A stretch of DNA of 64,000 nt, from the NCBI GenBank assembly GCA_963700745.1, contig CAVOYT010000015.1, positions 1-64,000 on the forward strand, in the 5' to 3' direction. The position numbers and the translations under genes are program-made. The DNA comes from UBA10649 sp963700745 (GTDB lineage Bacteria; Actinomycetota; Actinomycetes; S36-B12). Numbering within the stretch: the first letter of the stretch is position 1; each line of letters starts with the position of its first letter. Below the pieces are notes generated by a model that was not told where the DNA came from, did no database searches, and worked only from the letters and a program-made list of their open reading frames with translations. This document shows positions 19,212-26,652 of this stretch, piece by piece.

Positions 19212-19361
19212 ATGACTCGAATCTCTCAGTGGGCCGTCCGCCATCCCTGGTTCGGCCTCGCGTCGTGGGTGCTCCTGATCGTGCTGATCGGGGTCCTGTA
19301 CAGCCAGCTGAACGACAACGACAACGACAACGACAAGCTTCCAGCGACGACAGCGCACTGA
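19212..19361 (+). CDS. 49-residue membrane protein resembling an MMPL N terminus
   Basis: MTRISQWAVRHPWFGLASWV is followed by a hydrophobic helix LLIVLIGVLYSQ and a hydrophilic tail with four Asn-Asp repeats (from an AACGAC tandem) before the stop at 19361. The W-A-V-R-H-P-W start is how many actinobacterial MMPL transporters begin, so this is either a remnant of an MMPL gene or a free small membrane protein. No other MMPL sequence follows. The ATG lies in a region with only a weak upstream purine stretch (GGAAAG about 14 nt before). Confidence 0.5.
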   Translation: MTRISQWAVRHPWFGLASWVLLIVLIGVLYSQLNDNDNDNDKLPATTAH

Positions 19362-19398
19362 TCACATCACCCGCCAGCACCCCAGGAGAGGACCCGCG

Positions 19399-19833
19399 AT
19401 GAGCAGCCGGCTGAACCCCTACATCTCATTCGTCGACAACGCGAGGGAGGCGATGACCTTCTACCAGGGCGTCTTCGGCGGCGAGCTGCGCATCAGCACC
19501 TTCGGGGAGTTCGGGCAGGCGGGGACGCCCGTCGAGAACCTGGTCATGCACGCGATGCTCGAGACCCCCAGTGGGTTCACGCTGATGGCCTCCGACACCC
19601 CGCCCGGGATGGAGTACTCGTCCGGCAGCGCGATGTCGATCAGCCTCAGCGGCGACGACGAGGCCGAGCTGCGCGGCTACTGGGCGGGCCTGGTCGACGG
19701 CGGGACCGTCACGATGCCGCTCGAGCCGCAGATGTGGGGCGACACGTTCGGCATGTGCACCGACCGCTATGGCGTCGCGTGGATGGTCAACGTCGCGGCT
19801 CCTAGCCGCGTAGGGGGCCGCCTCACCGCGTGA
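19399..19833 (+). CDS. VOC-family protein of the PhnB type
   Basis: A 144-residue protein with the PhnB/3-demethylubiquinone-like signature: LNPYISFVDNAREAMTFYQG, VFGGELRISTFGEF, VMHAMLETPSGFTLMASDTP, then DDEAELRGYWAGLVDGGTV and MWGDTFGMCTDRYGVAWMVN. The G-D-x-F-G-x-x-x-D-x-x-G-V-x-W block near the C terminus is diagnostic. Usually small homodimeric enzymes or binding proteins of unknown substrate. AGGAGAGGACCCGCG precedes the ATG. The last dozen residues are not family-like and overlap the end of the convergent DHFR-like gene by 11 nt. Confidence 0.88.
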   Translation: MSSRLNPYISFVDNAREAMTFYQGVFGGELRISTFGEFGQAGTPVENLVMHAMLETPSGFTLMASDTPPGMEYSSGSAMSISLSGDDEAELRGYWAGLVDGGTVTMPLEPQMWGDTFGMCTDRYGVAWMVNVAAPSRVGGRLTA

Positions 19834-20474
19834 AGGTCAGATGGGTGACGCCGCTGGGCGACGACACCGCCTCCACGCTCGTAGTGCTGCTCCAGCCCCT
19901 CCAGGCCGTCCCACAGCCGGACACCGCGGCCGAGGAGGATCGGGACCTGGACGACATGCAGGTGGTCGACGAGGCCGGCGGCGAGGAACTCGCGCACCGT
20001 TGTCGGCCCACCGCCGATGCGGACGTCAAGGCCCGCGGCCGCCTCCCGGGCGACGTCGAGGGCCTCCGCGGGAGCGGCGTCCAGGAAGTGGAACGTCGTG
20101 CCGCCGTCCATCTCCAGCGGCGGGCGCGGGCGATGGGTCAGGACGAACGTCGGCGTATGGAACGGGGGGTTGTCGCCCCACCACCCACGCCACTCGGGGT
20201 CGTCCTGCCATCCCGGGGGGCCGAACTTGCCGGCACCCATGATCTCCGCGCCGATGCCGTGCTCGTGCCGCTCGGCGAAGGCGTTGTCGATGCCTTCGGT
20301 GCCGGGAGCATCACCCATGTCGACGACGCCGAGCTGGTGCCAGAAGCGGGTGGCCATCATCCACGAGTGCAGCCGATGGCCGGCATGCCCGAACGGGGCG
20401 TCGGCGCTCAGGCCCTCACCGGTGCCGAATCCGTCGAGGGAGATGCTGAAGTTGTGGACCCGGGTGCGAGACAT
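19823..20474 (-). CDS. Dihydrofolate reductase-family (RibD C-terminal) oxidoreductase
   Basis: Starts MSRTRVHNFSISLDGF, the S-L-D-G strand of the DHFR/RibD fold, and continues GAEIMGAGKFGP (conserved G-x-x-x-x-G region), PTFVLTHRPRPPLEMDGGTT, FHFLDAAPAEALDVAREAA, DVRIGGGPTTVREFLAAGLV (NADPH-binding G-G-G loop), and HLHVVQVPILLGRGVRLWDG. Near 19870 a frame change gives the natural tail AVSSPSGVTHLTFTR ending at 19823. Proteins of this group are NADPH-dependent reductases with unknown substrates. The start at 20474 matches the family; the open frame continues upstream without similarity. Confidence 0.85.
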
Positions 20475-20962
20475 GGCGGCTCCTGCGGTCGTGGACTGGC
20501 GAGTCGGACTGTTGGACCAGGCCCGCAGCACATTCCATCGCGGGTCCGGTGGGCGATGTCAAGGCCCTCGCCAAGTGAGGGACGATCGCAACGTGCCGAC
20601 CAACACCGACCCATCGACGGTGTCGTCGGCGCCCAATGGATGGAGGACCTTCTTGGGCTCCTCGCCCAACCCGCCCGGATCCTGACCTGGCCGGGGCTTC
20701 GCAAACAATGGAGCCTCGACTGCGCGCCACGCCTTCACGTCCTATTCGGGGTGTGGGCAAGACACCATTTCTGACCTTTCATCCGACCTTTCTCGCTCGC
20801 TTCGCATAGGTGTGCCCGGTTCAACGTGTTCGAAAGTCGTCTAGTACCAGCAACACGGTGAGCAGCCGCGCTAGGCGAAAGTGGGCCGAAAGTCGGCAGG
20901 TCCATGATTGATGTCTCGGCGGCAACGGGGCGGCAGCACCGGAACAAGCGGAAGGGTTCGCG
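20475..20962. other. Intergenic region containing repeat copy 3
   Basis: About 490 bp between divergently placed DHFR-like and HhH genes. The right half contains the third ~160-bp repeat (20733-20902). I see no coding potential. Promoters for both flanking genes should lie here but none is clear. Confidence 0.5.
20733..20902 (+). repeat. Diverged intergenic repeat, copy 3 of 3
   Basis: Contains TATTCGGGGTGTGGGCAAGA near the left end, TCTGACCTTTCATCCGACC, CGAAAGTCGTCTAGTACC (20831-20848) followed by AGCAACACG, and AAGTCGGCAGGTCC at the right end. The central 18-mer differs from copy 2 at only two positions. Confidence 0.6.
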
Positions 20963-21235
20963 ATGCGGAAGATCTGCGCGAATGGCCACACGTTCGAGAA
21001 GCCCAGTGACCGCCAGACCTGCCCCACCTGCGAGCGCGACGGGATGGCGATGAGCGCGATCCCCAAGATCGGAGCTCCGGCGACGAGAGCGCTCGAGAAC
21101 GCAGGCGTCCAGAGCCTCGAGGAACTGGCGGACTGGTCGGAGCAGGACCTGCTCGACCTTCACGGCATGGGGCCGAGGGCCGTCGCCATCCTTCGCGAGC
21201 ACCTGGCTGACCATGGGCTGGCCTTGAAGTCCTGA
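20963..21235 (+). CDS. Zinc-ribbon plus helix-hairpin-helix protein
   Basis: A 90-residue protein. Residues 1-25 form a small zinc ribbon with CANGHTF and CPTCERDG (C-x2-H and C-x2-C pairs). Residues 35-85 form a helix-hairpin-helix domain similar to the RNA polymerase alpha C-terminal fold: IGAPATRALENAGVQSLEEL, ADWSEQDLLDLHGMGPRAVA, ILREHLADHGL. Such stand-alone HhH proteins probably bind DNA. The ATG at 20963 follows GCGGAAGG at a fitting distance. The gene ends 11 nt before the convergent YCII gene. Confidence 0.75.
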   Translation: MRKICANGHTFEKPSDRQTCPTCERDGMAMSAIPKIGAPATRALENAGVQSLEELADWSEQDLLDLHGMGPRAVAILREHLADHGLALKS

Positions 21236-21246
21236 GGCAGGCGAAG

Positions 21247-21607
21247 CTACGTGGCTTGCGGCTGCGATCCGAAGCGGCGAACCTCCTGGGGCCATCCGCA
21301 CGCTTCCGCGAGCTTGCCGGCCCACATCTTGGCGGCCTCCTTGTCGGGCACGTCCACCACGGTCATCCCGCCGAGGAACTCCTGCGGTCTGCCTGAACGG
21401 CCCGTCGGTGAACGTCAATTCCCCGCTGGTCGCGTCGGCGCTGAAGGCCTCGTCGAGCTCCTCCTCGAGCCCTCCGGCGAACACGTAGACGCCGGCAGCC
21501 TTCATCTCGTCCACGACCGCCATGGCGAGCGGCCCGCGGCTGCGGAACCACTCCTCGGTGTGGTCGCCCACCCATTGCTGGTTGAAGTAGATGAGGTACA
21601 CGGCCAT
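21247..21607 (-). CDS. YCII-related protein (one frame change)
   Basis: MAVYLIYFNQQWVGDHTEEW starts the protein, followed by FRSRGPLAMAVVDEMKAAGV, YVFAGGLEEELDEAFSADA and ELTFTDGPFRQT. After a frame slip near 21390 it continues QEFLGGMTVVDVPDKEAAKM and WAGKLAEACGWPQEVRRFGS, ending at 21247. The alternation of a GxY/VFAGGL strand, a T-D-G-P-F loop and a conserved E-x-x-G-G strand is typical of YCII/DGPF-domain proteins, small dimers often found near ECF sigma factors or with other small stress genes. Biochemical role unknown. Start supported by GGAGAAG just upstream. Confidence 0.78.
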
Positions 21608-21894
21608 GACTTCTCCTTCTCCCCTGGCGGACCGGTCGCCCGCCGTCACCTGCTCTCCGACGCGCGTCCGAGACCGCCTCGAGCCGAACTCAACCAGATG
21701 GGAGTCGTGCCGCGCTCGCGCGAAGGAGTACCTGGTGCGAGCGCCGGTGGTGACGAGGTCAGGGTGAGTGGCGCGCAGCTGCCCGACCGTCACCACCGCG
21801 ATGTCCTGCGAAATGGCGTAGCCGTATGTCGCAGTCCGGTCGCGGATCGGGCGCTCGTCGCATGCGCGTGCGGGGATCAGTGCGAGCCTGACGT

Positions 21895-23378
21895 ATGCGC
21901 GTTCCACGGGTCGTGTCCATCGTGCCGGCTGTCCTGCTGGTGGCGGGGTCGTTCCTGGCCGGTGCGGGGTCCGCTTCGGCGGGTGAGGTTGCGCGTGGCC
22001 CTGGTGCCGCCGTGCCGGCAGATGCGTCCTCAGGAATCGATCGAGGAGTTCATCGACAGCGAGATGCCCGCTTCCGGCGTGCCCGGTCTGGCCTACGCCG
22101 TCGTGGCAGGCGACGAGATCACGGCGGCTGGCGAGCGAGGGGTGACCAGGATGGGAGAGGACGCGAAGGTCACGCCGGACACGCAGTTCGTGATCGGCTC
22201 GGTATCCAAGAGCTTCACGGCGCTGGCCGTGATGCAACTGGTCGAGGCGGGCAAGGTCGACCTGGACGCCGAGATTGGGCAGTATCTCGACGGCTTCGCG
22301 GGCCAGCCCGCGGGCGCCATCACGATCCGGCAGCTGCTCAGCCACACGAGTGGCTTCTCCACGACGCAGGGGAACGAGTCGCGTACGTCCGGCACCGATG
22401 GCAAGGACGCGCTGGCGAGCCTGGTCGACCAGATCGCAGAGATCGCTCCGGCCAGCCCACCCGGTCAGGGGTGGGAGTACTCGAACACGAACTATCAGAT
22501 TCTTGGCCGCCTGATCGAAGTCGTCAGCGGGCAGGAGTTCCAGGCCTACGTGACGGCCAACATCCTCGAGCCGGTAGGCATGGAGCACAGCTTCGTCGCC
22601 GACGGTGAGGTCCATGACTCGATGGCGACCGGGCACACCTCCTGGTTCACCACCAAGCGAGCACTGCCCGAGACCCCGACCGACCGCGCAACGGCCCCAC
22701 AGGGCGGAATCATCGCGACCGCCGGCGATCTCGCGCTCTACATGCAGATGATGATGAACGGCGAGGACGACGTGCTGAGCGCCGCAGGCAAGGCGCAGAT
22801 GATGCGACCCGGCCAGCGCAGCATCGCCCTACTACGGCTTCGGCTGGTACGTGGAGCCGGACGGGGGCGTGTGGCACACCGGATCGAGCCCCGGCTTCGA
22901 GTCGTTGGCGTGGATGCTCCCAGCCCAGAAGAAGGGGGCGGTCGTGCTCGTCAACGCGGTAAGCGGAGTCGGCTTCGCGGAGACGACCGAGCTCCGCACC
23001 GGGATCGCCGCCCTCGGCCTGGGTGTCGACTACGACGGTGAGGGCTCCCGGTGGTCCCAGAAGGCCCTGCTCATCGGCCTGATACTCCTGCCGATCGTCT
23101 ACCTGCTCTCCATGATCTGGGCGTGGCGCCACCGCGCCGCCATTCGCGCCAAGTCGGGCATCGGCGGCCGGTTCAGCCTGTGGTTCCCGCTGCTCACCAC
23201 GCTCGTCGCGGCATGGTTCATCCTCGTCCTGGTGCCAAGCCTGTTCGGCACACCGCTCGCCACCCTCAACCAGTTCCAGCCCGACTTCGTCCTGGTGCTC
23301 GTCGCGACCGCAGTCATGGGCGTGCTGTGGGCCGTGTTCAGGCTCGGGGTGGCCTATACGGGACGATCGACGGCCTAG
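21895..23378 (+). CDS. Secreted serine beta-lactamase-like hydrolase with C-terminal membrane segments (two frame changes)
   Basis: Signal peptide MRVPRVVSIVPAVLLVAGSF with cleavage near SASAGE. After a frame change near 22030 the class C beta-lactamase/DD-peptidase fold follows: MPASGVPGLAYAVVAGDEIT, IGSVSKSFTALAVMQLVEAG with the catalytic S-x-x-K (SVSK), LLSHTSGFSTTQ, WEYSNTNYQILGRLIEVVSG with the Y-x-N element, and after a second change near 22830 the third motif WHTGSSPGFESLAWM (H-T-G). The last 110 residues add about four transmembrane helices, for example ALLIGLILLPIVYLLSMIWA and FVLVLVATAVMGVLWAVF. The active site faces the outside. Likely an esterase or peptidase; real beta-lactam hydrolysis cannot be claimed. 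Confidence 0.82.
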
Positions 23379-23463
23379 GCAAGGCCTAGTCAGGTCGGCG
23401 GTAGGTGCGCTACTTTCCGACTGACCGTCGATGGTGGCATGGCTCATAGTCAAGGAGACCGCC

Positions 23464-23655
23464 GTGGCCAATAGTCCCAAGAAGCCCGCCGCTACGCCCC
23501 CCGCAGATCTGATCGGCAAACCCCTGACCCCTTCCGCGGACCTGGTCGGAAAGCCCCTCACCCCTTCCGCGGACCTGGACGCCGGTCCTCGCAAGACCCG
23601 GGGCGGGAAAGTCGGCGGGAAGCCCCGTGGGCGCCCGCGGAAGAATCCTGCCTAG
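23464..23655 (+). CDS. Small basic AT-hook-like protein with an internal tandem repeat
   Basis: A 63-residue protein starting at GTG 23464, with CAAGGAGA 8 nt before it. After a Lys/Pro/Ala-rich start it has three near-repeats of ADL-(I/V)-GKPLTPS, encoded by a DNA tandem repeat of about 39 bp, followed by RKTRGGKVGGKPRGRPRKNP. The GRPRK core is an AT-hook (minor-groove binding), as in actinobacterial nucleoid proteins. I know no family with this exact layout. It may be a small nucleoid-associated protein. It stands alone, with 85 nt to the serine hydrolase gene on its left and about 200 nt of empty sequence on its right. Confidence 0.65.
   Translation: MANSPKKPAATPPADLIGKPLTPSADLVGKPLTPSADLDAGPRKTRGGKVGGKPRGRPRKNPA
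23505..23580 (+). repeat. Tandem repeat of about 39 bp inside the AT-hook gene
   Basis: Two full units and a third partial one, each containing a GACCTGGTCGG-like start and CCCTTCCGCGGACCTG end. It encodes the repeated ADLxGKPLTPS segment in frame, so it can expand or contract without frame loss. Confidence 0.7.
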
Positions 23656-23859
23656 GCCCTCTGGCACCTGTGGCTGATCAACGCGCCGTACCCGATCGAG
23701 ATGGATTGGACCCCGGCCCGTGGCACCTTGGGTCGGGGCGTGTGTCTACTGCCCGGTGACGGGCGCGACCGCGATGAAGGTCGCGCCAGCAAGGAAAGCT
23801 GCTGGAAGGATCACGATGAACGACGAAGCGTGAATCCTTTCGCTTGGAGCCTATGGACG

Positions 23860-24180
23860 TCACGAGATGTTCCCGGCGCCCGGCGTGTAGCTCGCCGACA
23901 CCACGGACTGCGAGATCAGGGTGTCGCACTGGACCACGCCGTTGAACTTCGACATGGGGGAATCGACCGTGACTATCGGTGCGGTGACCGTGACCTGAGC
24001 GTTGGCCGCCACCACCACGCCCGTATCGGTCAGCGTGACGGAGCAGCCACCACTATGAGTGATCGTGATGGTGTGGCTGTTGTCATCGAGCACCACCTTG
24101 TGGCCACCCGCAGTCTTGATCGTGACCTTCTCGCGCGACCGCAGGTCGCCGAACACGACGACCTGGTTCCGTCCTGGCAT
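23860..24180 (-). CDS. Free-standing phage baseplate spike (gpV/VgrG-like) beta-strand protein
   Basis: A 106-residue protein that starts MPGRNQVVVFGDLRSREKVT with AAGGAGA 6 nt upstream. The body is a repetitive beta pattern, IKTAGGHKVVLDDNSHTITI, then THSGGCSVTLTDTGVVVAAN, AQVTVTAPIVTVDSPMSKFN and GVVQCDTLISQSVV. The H-x-x-x-L-D-D and GG-x-x-V-T/L-T-D-x-G-V-x-V motifs are those of the C-terminal beta-helix of phage baseplate assembly protein V and VgrG spikes. No OB-fold domain and no other phage tail gene is near, so it is either a remnant or a reused spike tip. Assignment by pattern only. Confidence 0.6.
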   Translation of the reverse strand: MPGRNQVVVFGDLRSREKVTIKTAGGHKVVLDDNSHTITITHSGGCSVTLTDTGVVVAANAQVTVTAPIVTVDSPMSKFNGVVQCDTLISQSVVSASYTPGAGNIS

Positions 24181-24554
24181 CCGAGTCTCCTTCGTCAACC
24201 TGAGAGGCGAGTGCGACCCCGGAATCCGACTGGTGCGCGTCGCCGACTTACCGGTCAATATCTCGGACGTCCGTTCCACCCGTCAATCAGTCGTCCTTGC
24301 TCCATCGATGAGCCCGCCACCAAGCTCCGCAAGGGCTGGGACCGGTCTGATCCGTCGCGCTGACAGCCGCGCCAAGACGACCACCATCCCCGCGGGCCTG
24401 GCTAAGTAGAATCTCATCGTGCAATTCCACAACGGAGTGCCCAACCAAGAGGCACTTCTTGCGATCCGAGCTGGTCATCGTGGCAACGGCGGGTCGGCAG
24501 CCCGATGAGCAACGCTCGCCGATGCCAGCACCGCACATGAGCGCCACCTCGTCA

Positions 24555-25354
24555 ATGAAGAGATCGCTGAAGACGCGATTCGATCACGCGACGGCAGCAG
24601 AGTTAGCCGCTCCAGCCTTTGCGAGCCTCAGCGGCACCGCTCTCTCGTGACGACCTCACCGGGCTGCCCGAATGCGTGCGGCGCTACATCGAGCGCTCGG
24701 GGGCGGTAGGTCGCCCCCGCCCGCAGAACATGCGGGTCTCCCTTGACGCGCGGATGTACCGGAAGCCCGGGCAGGCACCGATGCGGGCTCGGTCCGTCCA
24801 GTACAGCTTCTTCGGGGCTCCTGCTCGACTGTTCCTGATGGACGCGCGCATGTTCGGCCTGCCCGTGCGTGCCCTGCACCTCTACCGGGAGGAGTCAGCA
24901 ACGTTCACCGTCCGCGTCGCATCAGCCTTCACCATGGTGGACCAGAGCGGAGACCAGATCAGTGCCGCGGAGACGGTGACCGTCCTCAACGACATGTGCC
25001 TGATGGCACCGGGAGCCCTGGTCGACGATCGACTCGCGTGGACGAGCAGTGACGACCGGACGGCGACAATGACCTTCACCAACGGAGCACGTCAGGTGTC
25101 AGCGACGCTGGTCTTCAACGACGACGACGAACTCGTCGACTTCTGGTCCGATGACCGGCCGGACAGTTCGGCCGGGGAGTTCGTCCCGATGCGTTGGTCG
25201 ACTCCCGTCGGCGGCCTATCAGGACCTCGATGGTCGGCACATCCTTCACACCGGATCCGCCGTGTACCACCGTCCGGACGGTCCCTTCACGTATGGGGAG
25301 TTCACGCTGCGGTCCATCGCCTACGACGTCGCGGGCCCGACGCCCGCACCGTGA
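24555..25354 (+). CDS. DUF6544/DUF6920-like protein (two frame changes)
   Basis: Begins MKRSLKTRFDHATAAELAAP at 24555, changes frame near 24645 and continues SRDDLTGLPECVRRYIERSG, a start block I associate with the DUF6544 family. Then MRARSVQYSFFGAPARLFLM, MFGLPVRALHLYREESATFT, SAAETVTVLNDMCLMAPGAL, VDDRLAWTSSDDRTATMTF and VSATLVFNDDDELVDFWSDD. A second change near 25205 gives the end YQDLDGRHILHTGSAVYHRP and FTYGEFTLRSIAYDV. The E-T-V-T-V-L-N-D-M-C segment is a hallmark of the family. Function unknown; a lipid- or ligand-binding beta barrel is plausible. Confidence 0.65.
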
Positions 25355-25432
25355 GAGCCGGCCCATCGCCGTGACCTGTGCGTGACGAACACCAGCGATG
25401 CCATCGACTGTTGGCGTCACGGAGAGAATCCT

Positions 25433-25888
25433 TCAGATGGGGGCCCAGTAGTACAGCGCCACGTCGCCGGTCCCCGGCTCCACGGACGAGAATCCATGCC
25501 GCTCGTAGAAGCGGCGCGCGTCCGTGTCGGGAGCGTCCACGTTGATCTCCATGAGCTCAGCGCCCCGTCTCCGGGCCTCTGAGCGAGCGCTGGCCAGCAA
25601 TTCCGTCCCGATCCCCCTGCCTCGCAGCTCGGGCGCGACATAGAGCTCATCGAGCAGAGCGACGGGTCCGTCGGACCAGACGTTCGGACGCAGCGACACG
25701 AGCGCCAATCCGACTGGTGGCTCCTGGGCGACGACGGCGAACATCGACGACCCCGACAGCAGCGCTCGAACCCTGGCCTCAAGGACGGCGACCCCGGGGG
25801 TCGGGGTGTCGAACTCCTCGTTGAAGGCGTGCAGCAGGCTCGCGACGTTCCTGGCCTCGGCAGCAGTGGCAACCCTGATCTGTTCCAC
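25433..25888 (-). CDS. GNAT-family N-acetyltransferase
   Basis: A 151-residue one-domain acetyltransferase, complete in one frame. It opens MEQIRVATAAEARNVASLLH and shows SSMFAVVAQEPPVGLALVSL (strands 2-4), ALLDELYVAPELRGRGIGTE (acetyl-CoA loop R-G-R-G-I-G), LLASARSEARRRGAELMEIN, and RRFYERHGFSSVEPGTGDVA with the conserved A/R-x-x-F-Y-x-x-x-G-F motif. The E-L-Y-V strand and the aspartate before it resemble aminoglycoside acetyltransferase relatives, but the substrate cannot be assigned. It is convergent with the DUF6544-like gene. Confidence 0.88.
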   Translation of the reverse strand: MEQIRVATAAEARNVASLLHAFNEEFDTPTPGVAVLEARVRALLSGSSMFAVVAQEPPVGLALVSLRPNVWSDGPVALLDELYVAPELRGRGIGTELLASARSEARRRGAELMEINVDAPDTDARRFYERHGFSSVEPGTGDVALYYWAPI

Positions 25889-26047
25889 GGCGCCATCCTC
25901 TCAATTCGTCGGCCGCTGCCGTCAGGCTCGCCGGGCATAGCCAACTACCGGGGCCCCGGCGCAGGGGCCGCACCTTGGCGACGTGCAACTGAAGTCGACG
26001 AATCTCGAGCGCTTGCCAGGACGCGGCAGCGCTGAGACGCTCCCACC

Positions 26048-26380
26048 ATGCTGCCGAGCACGTCAGGTCCGCCGTTCGACCAGTTCATGGCGACCGCTGA
26101 TGAAGCTGCGAGAACGCGGCCCGACGTCGACCTCGAGATGGCGCGAGAGGTCTTCCAGGAGGCCGCAACGCTGCTCCACAACGGCCTCGCCCTCGACGGC
26201 CTGGACGAACACGACACCATGGCCGTGGTCGCAGGTCTGTGCATCGACTTGTTGGCTGACGACCCCGGCGCTGCAATACGCGCACGGTCCCAGGTCGTCA
26301 TCGAGAATCCGGGCGATCTGCACGACCCACGAGGCGCGTCTGCGGCCTACCTGACCGCAGCATCCGTCCTGCAACTCTGA
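26048..26380 (+). CDS. Hypothetical protein
   Basis: A 110-residue acidic protein, mostly helical, without signal peptide or membrane segment. Notable stretches are DVDLEMAREVFQEAATLLHN, GLDEHDTMAVVAGLCIDLLA and DLHDPRGASAAYLTAASVLQ. I do not recognise a family. The frame shows normal high third-position GC. The ATG at 26048 has no clear Shine-Dalgarno. It is followed closely by the VOC fragment. Confidence 0.45.
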   Translation: MLPSTSGPPFDQFMATADEAARTRPDVDLEMAREVFQEAATLLHNGLALDGLDEHDTMAVVAGLCIDLLADDPGAAIRARSQVVIENPGDLHDPRGASAAYLTAASVLQL

Positions 26381-26389
26381 GTCTCGGAT

Positions 26390-26590
26390 GTGCCGACGAG
26401 CGGGGAATTCGAGTTCGTTGACGTGCACGATGTCCCGTTGGCTATCCCTTCTGGGGCCGAAGACGCATGCCGTGCGTGCTGGGGCGACACCCTGGGGATG
26501 ACGGAGCTGGTCAAGCCACCAGCGCTCGCAGCTCGCGATGGCTGCTGGTTCCATGGAGGTGGACTTGACGTTCATCTCGGCGTGGACAGG
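26390..26590 (+). pseudogene. VOC-family protein, 3' part missing
   Basis: From the GTG at 26390 the frame reads FVDVHDVPLAIPSGAEDACR, ACWGDTLGMTELVKPPALAA and RDGCWFHGGGLDVHLGVD, the typical first half of a glyoxalase-like VOC protein (beta-alpha-beta with the G-D-x-L-G-M block and the first H-L-G-V metal strand). Similarity stops near 26590 and the frame then runs into the tetR promoter. The second beta-alpha-beta module is absent, so this is a truncated gene, perhaps cut when the tetR-SDR unit arrived. Confidence 0.6.
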
Positions 26591-26617
26591 GCTTCACACC
26601 TGCGTCGAAGGCAGCAC

Positions 26618-26646
26618 TTGACTGTTCACTCTAGAGTGTTTACTCT
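26618..26646 (+). promoter_or_regulatory. Leaderless tetR promoter with palindromic operator
   Basis: TTGACT (26618-26623) and TACTCT (26641-26646) are 17 bp apart. The GTG start of tetR follows 6 nt after the -10 box. The spacer contains the perfect palindrome CACTCTAGAGTG (26627-26638), so a bound repressor would block RNA polymerase. A related half-site TACTCT/ACTCTA recurs in the -10 box. Confidence 0.78.
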
Positions 26647-26652
26647 ACAGTT

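Noticed and set aside
21251..22030. Plus-strand upstream extension of the serine hydrolase frame (from 21251)
   Set aside because: It is antisense to the YCII gene; the true N terminus is the signal peptide at 21895 in another frame.
24420..24600. Alternative plus-strand frame (starting near 24420 with a GTG and FHNGVPNQEALLA) upstream of the DUF6544-like gene
   Set aside because: It has an internal stop near 24507 and no family match; the other frame fits the DUF6544 N terminus better.
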